DNA of 64,000 nt, taken from positions 558,001-622,000 of the forward strand of contig NZ_LMIO01000004.1 of assembly GCF_001428745.1 (NCBI RefSeq), read 5' to 3'. The DNA comes from Leifsonia sp. Root227. GTDB taxonomy: Bacteria; Actinomycetota; Actinomycetes; Actinomycetales; Microbacteriaceae. Position numbers and translations under genes: made by a program. The notes under the pieces are model-generated. The model was not told the DNA's origin, ran no database searches, and was given only the letters and a program-made list of their open reading frames with translations. This document shows, piece by piece, positions 42,708 to 51,402 of the stretch. Position 1 is the first letter of the stretch. Each line of letters begins with the position of its first letter.

Positions 42708-43778
42708 CTACGCCGAAAGCTCCTGCTTGAGAGCTGCGACGAAGGCGTCGATGTCGTGCTCTGTGGTGTCGAATGAGCACATCCAGCGCACCTCGTGGCG
42801 TGCGGCGTCCCAGTCGTAGAAGCGGAAGTGCTCGCGCAGCCTGTCGGCGACACCGGCGGGCAGCGTGGCGAACACGCCGTTCGACTGGGTCGCCTGGCTG
42901 AATCCGACACCAACGATGCTGCCGTCCGCGATGCCGGCCTCGAGGGACGTGCGCAGCCGATTCGCCATCGCGTTCGCGTGCGACGCCGACCGCAGGTAGA
43001 GATCGTCGGTGAGCAGCGCGATGAGCTGGGCGGAGATGAACCGCATCTTCGACGCGAGCTGCATGTTCAGCTTGCGCAGGTAGAGCAGCCCGTCGGACGC
43101 CTCCGGGTTGAGCACGACGATCGCCTCGCCGTAGAGCATCCCGTTCTTGGTGCCTCCGAAGCTGAGCACGTCCACTCCTGCGTCGGTGGTGAACGCGCGC
43201 AGCGGCACCCCGAGCGACGCGGCGGCGTTCGCGATGCGTGCGCCGTCCATGTGCAGCTTCATGCCGAGCGAGTGAACGTGGTCTGCGATGGCCTTCACCT
43301 CGTCGACGCTGTACGCCGTGCCGAGCTCTGTGGTCTGCGTGATCGACACGACGAGCGGCTGAGCGCGGTGCTCGTCGCCCCAGCCCCAGGCCTCTTTGTC
43401 GATGAGCTCCGGGGTGAGCTTGCCGTCCGGCGTCTCGACCTGGAGCAGCTTGATCCCGGCGACGCGCTCGGGCGCGCCCGCCTCGTCCGTGTTGATGTGC
43501 GCCGTCTTCGCGCACACCACAGCGCCCCAGCGCGGGATCATCGACTGCAGCCCGACCACGTTGGCGCCGGTGCCGTTGAACACGGGGAACACCTGCACGC
43601 CGTCGCCGAAGTGCTCCGCGAACACATCGTGCAGTCGCGCCGTGTACACGTCTTCGCCGTAGGCGATCTGGTGGCCCTCGTTGGCCGCGGCGATGGCGTC
43701 GAGGATCTCGGGGTGGACTCCCGCGTAGTTGTCTGAGGCGAAACCGCGCAGGTTGAGGTCATGGAGTTGTAGCGTCAC
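42708..43778 (-). CDS. low-specificity L-threonine aldolase
   Basis: 356 residues, PLP-dependent beta-eliminating lyase/aldolase family. FASDNYAGVHPEILDAI starts the fold, NGTGANVVGL contacts PLP phosphate, HMDGARIANAAASLGVPL contains the conserved Asp, and SFGGTKNGMLYGEAIVV carries the PLP lysine. It cleaves L-threonine or L-allo-threonine to glycine and acetaldehyde in the cytoplasm; the length fits. Downstream of the SDR/DUF6421 pair in the reverse direction, with 27 bases to the SDR stop, so all three may share a transcript. Confidence 0.92.
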   Translation of the reverse strand: MTLQLHDLNLRGFASDNYAGVHPEILDAIAAANEGHQIAYGEDVYTARLHDVFAEHFGDGVQVFPVFNGTGANVVGLQSMIPRWGAVVCAKTAHINTDEAGAPERVAGIKLLQVETPDGKLTPELIDKEAWGWGDEHRAQPLVVSITQTTELGTAYSVDEVKAIADHVHSLGMKLHMDGARIANAAASLGVPLRAFTTDAGVDVLSFGGTKNGMLYGEAIVVLNPEASDGLLYLRKLNMQLASKMRFISAQLIALLTDDLYLRSASHANAMANRLRTSLEAGIADGSIVGVGFSQATQSNGVFATLPAGVADRLREHFRFYDWDAARHEVRWMCSFDTTEHDIDAFVAALKQELSA

Positions 43779-43805
43779 GTATCCATCCTTGCAGGAGTGT
43801 GAGAG

Positions 43806-44486
43806 TCAGTTCGCGGCGTCCGCGGAAGTTGTGAGCAACTCCCGCGTGCCATTGATTGTGGAGGGATCGGACTCCCACAGGCGCACGACAGCGGCGCCGA
43901 GCCGCTCCTCCAGCCCGGCCAGGGTCTTCACGACGAAGACCACGGCGGCGGCGTTCGGCGCCGCCTTGGCGAAGCCCTGCGCGACGGCGCGCGTCCAGGC
44001 GTCCGCCGCCGCCTTCGCCGCCGCGTAGTTCGCCCCTCCCGCGTACGGCGCATCCACTGCCGTGGACGACACGATCGCGAGCCGCCCCGCCGGTGATGCG
44101 ACGAGGTCGTCGTAGAACACCCGCGTCGTGTTCCGTAGCGTGCGGAACCCGCGCTCCAGGAAGTCCCAGTCCTCGTCGGACTGCCCGGCGATGCCCCCTC
44201 CGCCCCGCCAGCCGCCCACCAGGTGGATCAGCCCGTCGATCGCTCCGAACTTCAGGTGGATGCGCATGGCCAGCTCGGCCACCGCATCCCGGTCGGAGAG
44301 ATCGCAGACCCTGGTGTCGACGCCCGGCACGGCAGCGGCAAGGGCGTCGAGCGCCTCCGGCCGCGTGCCGACGGCGAGGACCGTCGCGCCCGCCGTCACC
44401 AGCGAACGCGAAACGGCCTCGCCGCTGGCGCTGGTCGCACCAGCGACCAGCACCAGCCGACCGTCGAGCGGCAGACCTTCCGTCAC
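43806..44486 (-). CDS. short-chain dehydrogenase/reductase
   Basis: 226 residues from the GTG at 44486, which overlaps the DUF6421 stop (GTGA). The Rossmann motif is LVLVAGATSASGEAVSRSL, in which the usual TGxxxGxG is altered to AGATSASG. The catalytic set is Ser in VSSTAV and YAAAK (Y-x-x-x-K) in GGANYAAAKAAADAW. It should bind NAD(P)H, although the loosened glycine motif hints at weak or altered cofactor binding. Translational coupling to DUF6421 suggests that the two proteins act together. Substrate unknown. Confidence 0.85.
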   Translation of the reverse strand: MTEGLPLDGRLVLVAGATSASGEAVSRSLVTAGATVLAVGTRPEALDALAAAVPGVDTRVCDLSDRDAVAELAMRIHLKFGAIDGLIHLVGGWRGGGGIAGQSDEDWDFLERGFRTLRNTTRVFYDDLVASPAGRLAIVSSTAVDAPYAGGANYAAAKAAADAWTRAVAQGFAKAAPNAAAVVFVVKTLAGLEERLGAAVVRLWESDPSTINGTRELLTTSADAAN

Positions 44487-45928
44487 TTCTCGTCCGAGTG
44501 GCCGGTGATCCCGGCCGTCGACTCGATGACTCCGGCCATCTTCTTGTTCAGCGCCTCGTAGAACATCGACAGCGGGAACTCGTCGTCCAGCACCTGGTCG
44601 GTGTATCCCTTCGGGACGCCGGCGAGGATCTCGTCGGGAAGCCCGCGCGCCCAGTGGGATGCCGGGTTCGGCGTGAGCGTCTCCGTGAGCATCTCGTACG
44701 CCGCCAGCCAGTGCGACACCTTCGGTCGGTCGATGGACCGCCAGTAGAGGTCGTTGATCCTGTCGCTCAGCGCCACGACGACCTCCGGCACGCCCTCCCA
44801 GTCGATGGTGAGCTGGGTGTCCGTCCAGTGCAGCACGTCGTGCTGGTGCATCCACGCGAACAGCAGCTGCCCGCCGAGCCCGTCGTAGTTGCGGACGCGC
44901 GAACCGGTGATCGCGAACCGGAAGATCCGGTCGAAGATCACCGCGTACTGCACCAGCTTCGCGTGGTCGCGGATCTGGCGCTGCGCCTCGGACAGCTCGG
45001 CGTCCGGCAGTGCCTTCAGCTCGCGCTCCTGACGCACCGACTCGCGGAACGCGGTCAGGTCGCAGCGCAGCTCCTCCAGCGAGTAGAGGAAGAACGGCAT
45101 CCGCTGCTTGATCATGAACGGGTCGAACGGCAGGTCGCCGCGCATGTGGCTGCGATCGTGGATCAGGTCCCACATCACGAAGGTCTCCTCCGCGAGCTTC
45201 TGGTCGTCCAGCATCGCGGCTGCATCGTCCGGCAGCTCCAGCTTGGTGATCTCCGATGCCGCCCTGACCACCCGCCGGTAGCGTGCGGCTTCGCGGTCCT
45301 GGAAGATCGCTCCCCAGGTGAAGGAGGGGATCTCCCGCATGGCGACGGTCTCGGGGAACAGCACGGCCGAATTGGTGTCGTAACCGGGCGTGAAGTCCAC
45401 GAAGCGCAGCGGCACGAACAGCTTGTTGCCGTAGTCGCCCGCCTCCAGCTCCGCGATGAACTCCGGCCAGATCACCTCGACCAGCACGGCCTCCACGAGG
45501 CGGTTGGTCGAGCCGTTCTGCGTGTACATCGGGAACACGACCAGGTGGCCGAGCCCGTCGACGCGATGCTGCTGCGGCTGGAATGCGTTGAGCGCGTCCA
45601 GGAAGTCGGGGACGCCGAGGCCGTCGTCCGCCCAGCGGCGGAAGTCGGCGCGGAGCGCATCCAGGTACGCTGCGTCGTGCGGGAAGTGCGGCGCGAGCTC
45701 GGAGATCGACGCGATGATCGCATCCACCTGCTGCGCAGCACCGGCCTTGTCGGCCTCCTCCGGCACGGAGCCGTCCTTGACCTGCACCTGCTGCAGGGCG
45801 ACCGCTGCCTCTTTGAGGGCCAGCCACGCGGGATGCGTCGCCAGCGACCGCACGGAACGGGCGTCCTCGACGACCTCGGGCTCTCCGACAATGGCGTTTG
45901 CGCTGAACTGGGAAACGAATTGTGACAT
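44483..45928 (-). CDS. DUF6421 family protein
   Basis: 481 residues from the ATG at 45928 (GGGAGG six bases upstream); an in-frame start 27 codons earlier is possible but less likely. Soluble and mostly helical, without signal peptide. Distinctive stretches are VFPMYTQNGSTNRLVEAVLVEV, PLRFVDFTPGYDTNSAVLF, MWDLIHDRSHMRGDLPFDPF and WMHQHDVLHWTD. The His/Asp-rich motifs (HDRSHMRGD, HQHDVLHW) look like metal ligands. This matches the DUF6421 family of actinobacteria, of unknown function, commonly beside an SDR. Coupled to the downstream SDR by a four-base overlap. Confidence 0.72.
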   Translation of the reverse strand: MSQFVSQFSANAIVGEPEVVEDARSVRSLATHPAWLALKEAAVALQQVQVKDGSVPEEADKAGAAQQVDAIIASISELAPHFPHDAAYLDALRADFRRWADDGLGVPDFLDALNAFQPQQHRVDGLGHLVVFPMYTQNGSTNRLVEAVLVEVIWPEFIAELEAGDYGNKLFVPLRFVDFTPGYDTNSAVLFPETVAMREIPSFTWGAIFQDREAARYRRVVRAASEITKLELPDDAAAMLDDQKLAEETFVMWDLIHDRSHMRGDLPFDPFMIKQRMPFFLYSLEELRCDLTAFRESVRQERELKALPDAELSEAQRQIRDHAKLVQYAVIFDRIFRFAITGSRVRNYDGLGGQLLFAWMHQHDVLHWTDTQLTIDWEGVPEVVVALSDRINDLYWRSIDRPKVSHWLAAYEMLTETLTPNPASHWARGLPDEILAGVPKGYTDQVLDDEFPLSMFYEALNKKMAGVIESTAGITGHSDEK

Positions 45929-46097
45929 GACGAACCTCCCGTCGTTGGTCGTCCGCGGCTGCGGCACTGGTCCGGGTGCCGGATTGCACCCGGATTCGAG
46001 CCTATCCACTCGCTATCGACGTTTTCTTGCCCATCCGGTGTCTTCCCTTGCGCCCGACGCCTCGGCCACGCACTTTTCCGCCGGTATGCTCGGGCTC

Positions 46098-46826
46098 GTG
46101 ACGGCAGCAGAGGTTCGGGATGCGCTCGCGGAGGTCGCCGATCCGGAGGACGCGGTCTTCCTGCAGCGCTTCTTCAAGACCGGTCACGGCCAGTACGGAG
46201 AGGGCGACGTGTTCATCGGCGTGCGCGTTCCGCAGACCCGCGCCGTCGCCAAGCGATTCGGCGGAATGCCGCTGGACCAGCTCCGTGAACTGCTCGACAG
46301 CGAGGTGCACGAGCACCGCCTGGCCGCTCTGATCATTCTGAACAGGGACTTCGAGCTGGCCAGTCGCCCGCGCGCTCTGGACGAGGCGCGCAGGGAGGAG
46401 ATCGCCTCCTTCTATCTGGATGCCGTGCGCCGCGGCAGGGTGAACAACTGGGACCTGGTCGACGCGTCCGCCGAGTTCGTCCTCGGCGAATACCTCGTCG
46501 ACCGTCCGCGAGACCTGCTCTTCGAGCTCGCGGCGAGCGAGGTGCTCTGGGAGCGTCGTGTCGCCGTGCTGTCCTCGTTCGCGTTCATCAAGCACGGCGA
46601 CGCGTCCACCACCCTCGAGCTCGCCGCCCTCCTCCTGGAGGACAGGGAGGACCTGATGCACAAGGCCGTCGGCTGGATGCTCCGCGAGGTGGGCAAGCGC
46701 GTCGACAGGGATGCGCTGCTCGCCTTCCTGGACGAGCACGCGGCCGAGATGCCGCGCACCATGCTGAGCTACGCCACCGAGCACCTCGGCGCGGAGCAGC
46801 GGGCGGACTACCGCGCGCGGCGCTGA
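46098..46826 (+). CDS. DNA alkylation repair enzyme, AlkD-like
   Basis: 242 residues from the GTG at 46098. All-helical HEAT-like repeats: FLQRFFKTGHGQYGEGDVFIGVRVPQTRAVAKRF, DSEVHEHRLAALIIL, RVNNWDLVDASAEFVLGEYL and SEVLWERRVAVLSSFAFIKHG. NNWDLVD and WERR match AlkD, a DNA glycosylase removing cationic N3/N7-alkylpurines without base flipping. TATGCT seven bases before the GTG (46085-46090) is a likely -10, so the mRNA is probably leaderless; the ATG within that box is then not the start. Divergent from DUF6421. Confidence 0.9.
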   Translation: MTAAEVRDALAEVADPEDAVFLQRFFKTGHGQYGEGDVFIGVRVPQTRAVAKRFGGMPLDQLRELLDSEVHEHRLAALIILNRDFELASRPRALDEARREEIASFYLDAVRRGRVNNWDLVDASAEFVLGEYLVDRPRDLLFELAASEVLWERRVAVLSSFAFIKHGDASTTLELAALLLEDREDLMHKAVGWMLREVGKRVDRDALLAFLDEHAAEMPRTMLSYATEHLGAEQRADYRARR

Positions 46827-46880
46827 CCCGTTCCGCCTCTCGCGCTGACGCGCACGCCCGCGACTTGGGATGATAGACCT

Positions 46881-47780
46881 ATGACGAGAACGGTTCGGGG
46901 CGCCCGCGTGCTGATCACGGGGGCAGCTTCGGGGATGGGGAAGCTGTACGCCGAGCGCGCCGTGCGCGAGGGGGCTTCCGCCGTCGTCCTCTGGGATCGC
47001 GACGAGGCGGCGCTCGCCGTGGTGACGGCCGAGCTGCGCGCCGAGGTGATGGACCAGCGTTCCGCGTCGCCGTGGGGCGGGCCTGGAGGGTCGCCGAGCT
47101 CGTCGGCCGGCCGGCCGGCGACCACCGTGCATCCGTTCGTGCTCGACATCGGCGAGCTCGGCGCCATCGCGCAGACCGCGCAGGTCGTCCGCAAGGAGCT
47201 GGACGGCATCGACGTGCTCATCAACAACGCCGGGATCGTGCGTGGCAAGTACTTCTGGGAGCACGACAACGGCGAGGACACCCGCCAGACCATGCAGGTC
47301 AACGCTCTCGCCCCGATGTACATCACCCGCGAATTCCTCCCGGCGATGATCTCCAGTTCCAGGGAGGCGCGCATCGTCAACATCGCGTCGGCGGCGGGAA
47401 CGGTGTCGAACCCGCGGATGAGCGTCTACGCCGCATCCAAATCGGCCGTGATCGGCTGGAGCGACAGCCTCCGGCTGGAACTGCTGCAACAGGGCTTCGG
47501 GCACGTCAAGGTGACGACGGTCGCCCCGAGTTACATCTCGACCGGGATGTTCGAGGGAGCGCGCGGCCCGCTGCTCACGCCGATCCTCACCCCGGAGTAC
47601 GTGGTCGACAGGGTCTGGAAGGCGATGCTCGCCGGGCGGCCGATGCTGCTGCTCCCCTGGTCGGTCGGCCTCGCGCGCACCCTCAGGGGGCTGCTGCCGC
47701 TGCGGGCCTGGGATGCGGTGGCCGGCAACCTGTTCGGCGTCTACTCCTCGATGGAGCACTTCACCGGCCGCAAGCGCTGA
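46881..47780 (+). CDS. SDR family oxidoreductase
   Basis: 299 residues. VLITGAASGMGKLYAE is the NAD(P) motif (TGxxxGxG), NNAGIV follows, and the catalytic residues are Ser in NIASAAGTVS and YAASK. After the acidic end of beta2 (LWDRDEAAL), which favours NAD, there is a ~30-residue insert rich in Ser/Gly/Pro (WGGPGGSPSSSAGRPAT), unusual in classical SDRs. The C-terminal ~70 residues with LLPWSVGLARTLRGLLPL could be a membrane-associating helix, as in the larger classical SDRs. Substrate unknown, possibly a lipid or steroid-like alcohol. AlkD-like gene 54 bases upstream. Confidence 0.88.
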   Translation: MTRTVRGARVLITGAASGMGKLYAERAVREGASAVVLWDRDEAALAVVTAELRAEVMDQRSASPWGGPGGSPSSSAGRPATTVHPFVLDIGELGAIAQTAQVVRKELDGIDVLINNAGIVRGKYFWEHDNGEDTRQTMQVNALAPMYITREFLPAMISSSREARIVNIASAAGTVSNPRMSVYAASKSAVIGWSDSLRLELLQQGFGHVKVTTVAPSYISTGMFEGARGPLLTPILTPEYVVDRVWKAMLAGRPMLLLPWSVGLARTLRGLLPLRAWDAVAGNLFGVYSSMEHFTGRKR

Positions 47781-47846
47781 GGGCAGGCTCGGCGGCCGCC
47801 CGGAGGCGTCGTTGCGGGGTATACCAGCATGTCGCGCCCCGTTCGG

Positions 47847-47876
47847 GTGACAATTCTGAGAACTTTCACATAAAGT
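47847..47876 (+). promoter_or_regulatory. sigma-70-type promoter of the APC permease gene
   Basis: GTGACA (47847-47852), 18 bases, TAAAGT (47871-47876), in an AT-richer stretch, form a good vegetative promoter. The start codon is 33 bases downstream. Confidence 0.55.
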
Positions 47877-47908
47877 AGCTCCCACCGTCGATCGACAACG
47901 GAGCGAAC

Positions 47909-49306
47909 GTGAGCAATCCTTCCTGGACCCAGGTCATCAAGACCGCGGACGGCGAGCAGCCGGAGCTGAAGCGGGCACTCGGCCCTGGTCTTCTGCTGCT
48001 CTTCATCGTCGGAGACATCCTCGGCACGGGCGTCTATGCGCTCACCGGCCAGGTGGCGGCGGAGGTGGGTGGCGCCGCCTGGCTGCCGTTCCTGCTGGCG
48101 TTCGCCGTCGCGACCGTGACCGCGTTCTCCTACCTCGAACTCGTGACCAAGTACCCGCAGGCCGCCGGAGCTGCGTTGTACACCCACAAGGCGTTCGGCG
48201 TGCACTTCTTCACCTTCATCGTCTGCTTCATCGTGATGACGTCCGGCATCACGTCGGCGGCCACCGCATCCCGGGCGTTCGCGGTCAACCTCTCCGTCGG
48301 CTTCGGCCTGCCGGACGACAACGGGTTGACCCTGCTGGTGGCGCTCGCGTTCATCGTGCTGATCATGCTCGTCAACCTGCGCGGCGTGACGGAGAGCGTC
48401 TGGCTGAACGTGGTGCTGACGATCGTCGAGCTGTCCGGCCTGCTGCTCGTCATCATGATCGGACTGTGGGCGATCGGGGGAGGCAACGCCGACTTCTCCC
48501 GCGTGGTGGCGTTCGAGACGCCGGAGGACAAGAGCATCCTGCTGGCGGTGAGCACGGCGACGTCGCTGGCGTTCTTCGCGATGGTGGGCTTCGAGGACTC
48601 GGTCAACATGGCGGAGGAGACCAAGAATCCGAGCAAGATCTTCCCGAAGATGATGCTGACCGGACTCGGCATCACCGCCGTGATCTACGTGCTGGTCTCG
48701 ATCACGGTGGTGGCGCTCGTCCCGATCGGCGAGCTGGCGGGCAGCGAGACCCCGCTGGTGACCGCGGTGCAGACGGCGGCGCCGGACTTCCCGATCGCCG
48801 ACCTGCTCCCGTTCATCTCGATGTTCGCGGTGGCGAACACGGCGCTGATCAACATGATGATGGCGAGCCGTCTGCTCTACGGCATGAGCAAGCAGGGCGT
48901 GCTCCCCGGCTTCCTCTCCAAGGTGCAGCCCAAGCGCCGCACGCCGTGGGCGGCGATCCTGTTCACCAGCGCCCTGGCGCTCGGCCTGATCGTCTACGTC
49001 TCGCTCGACCCGAAGGGCTCGATCGTCGCGCTCCTCGGAGGCACAACGTCGCTGCTGCTCCTCGCGGTGTTCGCCGTGGTGAACGTCGCCGTGCTCGTGC
49101 TGCGCCGCCAGCCGGTCGACCACAAGCACTTCCGCACGCCGCGGGTGCTGCCCATCGTCGGCGCGATCACCTGTCTCTACCTGGTGTTCCCGTGGACCTC
49201 CGGACGCCCGGCCGGTCAGTACGGCATCGCGCTCGCGCTCCTCGCCATCGGCGTGGTGCTGTGGGCCGTCGCCCGCGCATTCACATACGCCGCATCCCGC
49301 CGCTGA
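47909..49306 (+). CDS. APC family amino-acid permease
   Basis: 465 residues, about 12 helices plus C-terminal tail. LGPGLLLLFIVGDILGTGVYALTGQVAAEVGGAAWLPFLLAF is typical of helices 1-2 of the CAT/APC group. It has the glycine motif GDILGTGVYALTG, YLELVTKYPQAAGAALYTHKAFG, and SLAFFAMVGFEDSVNMAEETKNPSKIFPKMM. It imports an amino acid (cationic amino acids are common in this group). GTG start with GGAGCG nearby. Monocistronic, with a clear upstream promoter. Substrate unproven. Confidence 0.9.
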   Translation: MSNPSWTQVIKTADGEQPELKRALGPGLLLLFIVGDILGTGVYALTGQVAAEVGGAAWLPFLLAFAVATVTAFSYLELVTKYPQAAGAALYTHKAFGVHFFTFIVCFIVMTSGITSAATASRAFAVNLSVGFGLPDDNGLTLLVALAFIVLIMLVNLRGVTESVWLNVVLTIVELSGLLLVIMIGLWAIGGGNADFSRVVAFETPEDKSILLAVSTATSLAFFAMVGFEDSVNMAEETKNPSKIFPKMMLTGLGITAVIYVLVSITVVALVPIGELAGSETPLVTAVQTAAPDFPIADLLPFISMFAVANTALINMMMASRLLYGMSKQGVLPGFLSKVQPKRRTPWAAILFTSALALGLIVYVSLDPKGSIVALLGGTTSLLLLAVFAVVNVAVLVLRRQPVDHKHFRTPRVLPIVGAITCLYLVFPWTSGRPAGQYGIALALLAIGVVLWAVARAFTYAASRR

Positions 49307-49324
49307 GCGACGACTGCTGCGAGG

Positions 49325-50227
49325 TCAGCCCCAGCGGCGGGCTGTCCAGCGTTCGAGGAGGCCGATCAGGGAGTCGCTGAGCTTGCCGAGGATGGCCAGC
49401 AGGATGATCGCCAGGAACAGGCGGTCGGTGCGTCCGTTGTTCGCGGAGTCGTTCAGCAGGAAGCCGAGGCCCATCGAGGAAGCGATGAGTTCCGCGGCCA
49501 CGAGGAAGAGCCACGACTGGGCGAGCGCGAGTCGCAGGCCGGAGATCACCGTCGGCAGCACGAACGGCAGCTGCACCGTGGTGAACAGCCGCACCCCGCT
49601 CAGGCCGAACGCGCGTCCGGCCTCCACGAGGTGGCGGTCGACGTGCTTCAGCGCGGCGGCGACCGTCGTGTATACGGGGAAGAACGCGCCGATCGCGATC
49701 AGGATGACCTTCGACTCCTCGCCGATCTTGAACCACAGGATGAGCAGTGGCACCCACGCAAGCGACGGGACGGCACGGATGGCGCTGAGCGTCGAGCTGA
49801 AGAAGATGTCCCAGAGCCGCGACAGCCCCACGAGGGCGCCGAACACCAGCCCGAGGAGGGCTCCGCAGGCGAAACCGATCAGCACGCGCTGCGTCGAGAT
49901 GGCGACGTAGAGGCCGAGCAGCCCCCGCTGCGCGAGGTCGACCGCCGCCTCCCACACCATCGCGGGCGATGGGAGCTGGGAGGAGTTGAACGCACCGGAG
50001 GTCGAGGCGAGTTGCCACGCCGCGAGCAGGATCAGCGGGAGCACGAAGCCGCCGACGATCCTGGTCGAGCGCCGCGACAGGAACGGGATGCGCGCATCCG
50101 CATGGCTGCCGCGTCGGCGGTCGCCTGGCTCCTCTTCGCGCGGATCGCCGTCGCGTGCGACGGCGGTGCCGTACATCGACACGGCGACCATCGCGCCGTC
50201 GCCCTCCGGTGCGTTCTGATAGCTCAT
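49325..50227 (-). CDS. ABC importer permease, SsuC/TauC-like
   Basis: 300 residues, a hydrophilic acidic/basic N-terminus followed by six helices in the binding-protein-dependent permease pattern. The EAA loop is EAGRAFGLSGVRLFTTVQLPFVLPTVISGLRLAL, which docks with the ATPase. It is the nitrate/sulfonate/taurine-type (SsuC family) permease. The stop of the binding protein is seven bases upstream. With the ATPase and binding protein it would import an aliphatic sulfonate or a related organic acid. No desulfonase gene is adjacent, so the substrate is open. Confidence 0.92.
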   Translation of the reverse strand: MSYQNAPEGDGAMVAVSMYGTAVARDGDPREEEPGDRRRGSHADARIPFLSRRSTRIVGGFVLPLILLAAWQLASTSGAFNSSQLPSPAMVWEAAVDLAQRGLLGLYVAISTQRVLIGFACGALLGLVFGALVGLSRLWDIFFSSTLSAIRAVPSLAWVPLLILWFKIGEESKVILIAIGAFFPVYTTVAAALKHVDRHLVEAGRAFGLSGVRLFTTVQLPFVLPTVISGLRLALAQSWLFLVAAELIASSMGLGFLLNDSANNGRTDRLFLAIILLAILGKLSDSLIGLLERWTARRWG

Positions 50228-50234
50228 GCGGAGA

Positions 50235-51275
50235 CTAGCCTCCGATGGCGCTCGGGTCGGCCTTCTTGGCGAAGGTCGGGTCGAGCAGCGTGTCGAGAGC
50301 CTTGTCGATGTCGGACTGGCTGCGCACGTCTCCGGTCGAGACGAAGATCGGGCCGACCTTCTTCAGGACCTTGAGCTGCGCGGCGCCTGGGATGTTCGAC
50401 ACGTCGAGGTTGGTGCGCTCCGTGATGACGGTGGTGGCGACCGACGGGTCGATCGACGCGACCTCGGAGAGGATGCTCGCCGTCTCGTCAGGGTGCTTGA
50501 GTGCCCAGGCGCGGGCGTACTCATACGTGTTCACGACGGTCTGCGCCACATCCGGCTTGTCCTTGACGAACGACTCCGTGGCGTTGAGGAAGCCGTAGGT
50601 GTTGAACGCGACGTTGCGGTAGATCAGCTTCGCGCCCGACTTCTCGGCGTTCGCCATGATCGGGTCGAGTCCGGCCCACGCATCGACGGAGCCGTTCTGC
50701 AGGGCGGACCAGCCGTCGGCGTGCTGCAGGTTCTGGATGGTGACGTCGCTCGCGGAGAGCCCGTTGGCTTCCAGCGCCTGGAGAAGGAAGAAGTACGGGT
50801 CGGTGCCCTTGGTGGCGGCGACCTGCTTGCCCTTGAGGTCCTTGACCGAGGTGATGGTGGAGTCCTTGCCGACCACGATGGCCGACCACTCCGGCTGGGA
50901 GAAGATGTCGATGGTCTTGATCGCCGAGCCGTTCGAGCGCGCGAGCAGCGCGGCGGAGCCTGCGGTCGATCCGACGTCGATCGCGCCGGAGCGGAGCGCC
51001 TCGTTGGCCTTGTTGGAGCCGGCGGACTGCACCCAGTTGACGGTGATGTCCTGCTTCTTCAGTGCCTTCTCGAGCCAGCCCTCCTTCTTGATGACCAGGC
51101 TGAGCGGGTTGTACGTCGCGAAGTCGATGTTCAGCGTCCCGCCCTTCGTGACCCCGGCGGAGCTCTGGGGGTCGGCGGCTGCCTGGCCTTCGCCGGCGAC
51201 GCAGCCGGTGAGCATCAGGCTGGCGGCGGCCGCGATCGCGGCGACGGCGGTGACGATGGTGGATGTGCGGCGCAT
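50235..51275 (-). CDS. ABC substrate-binding lipoprotein, SsuA-like
   Basis: 346 residues. A lipoprotein signal ends in LMLTGC (lipobox, Cys about residue 25), so the mature protein is anchored outside the membrane. The body matches SsuA/TauA/NMT1-like periplasmic binding proteins: LNIDFATYNPLSLVIKKEGWLEKALKKQ, WVQSAGSNKANEALRSGAIDVGSTAGSAALLA and GKQVAATKGTDPYFFLLQAL. It captures the ligand for the permease downstream. The ATPase is 127 bases upstream, across a repeat region. Sulfonate, taurine or thiamine-precursor specificity cannot be decided. Confidence 0.92.
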   Translation of the reverse strand: MRRTSTIVTAVAAIAAAASLMLTGCVAGEGQAAADPQSSAGVTKGGTLNIDFATYNPLSLVIKKEGWLEKALKKQDITVNWVQSAGSNKANEALRSGAIDVGSTAGSAALLARSNGSAIKTIDIFSQPEWSAIVVGKDSTITSVKDLKGKQVAATKGTDPYFFLLQALEANGLSASDVTIQNLQHADGWSALQNGSVDAWAGLDPIMANAEKSGAKLIYRNVAFNTYGFLNATESFVKDKPDVAQTVVNTYEYARAWALKHPDETASILSEVASIDPSVATTVITERTNLDVSNIPGAAQLKVLKKVGPIFVSTGDVRSQSDIDKALDTLLDPTFAKKADPSAIGG

Positions 51276-51308
51276 GGTGCCTCTCAGGTAGTCAGTCGGG
51301 GTGCTGCT

Positions 51309-51356
51309 GTGCTGTGGATCGAGCAGGTGCTGTGGATCGCTGCTGTGCTGTGGATT
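51309..51356 (-). repeat. 18-base-period tandem repeat between ABC genes
   Basis: The word GTGCTGTGGAT occurs three times at 51309, 51327 and 51345, exactly 18 bases apart, in the 127-base gap between the ATPase and binding-protein genes. Related CTGCTGT words extend it. It lies in the 5' region of the binding-protein gene and may affect its separate expression. Confidence 0.75.
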
Positions 51357-51402
51357 GCTACTGTGTCGAGCTGGTGCCCAGGTGCGGCGGAGCGACCGTG
51401 GA

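Noticed and set aside
46086..46097. ATG at 46086 as start of the AlkD-like gene
   Set aside because: The ATG lies within TATGCT, which is better explained as the -10 box of a leaderless transcript starting at the GTG 46098.
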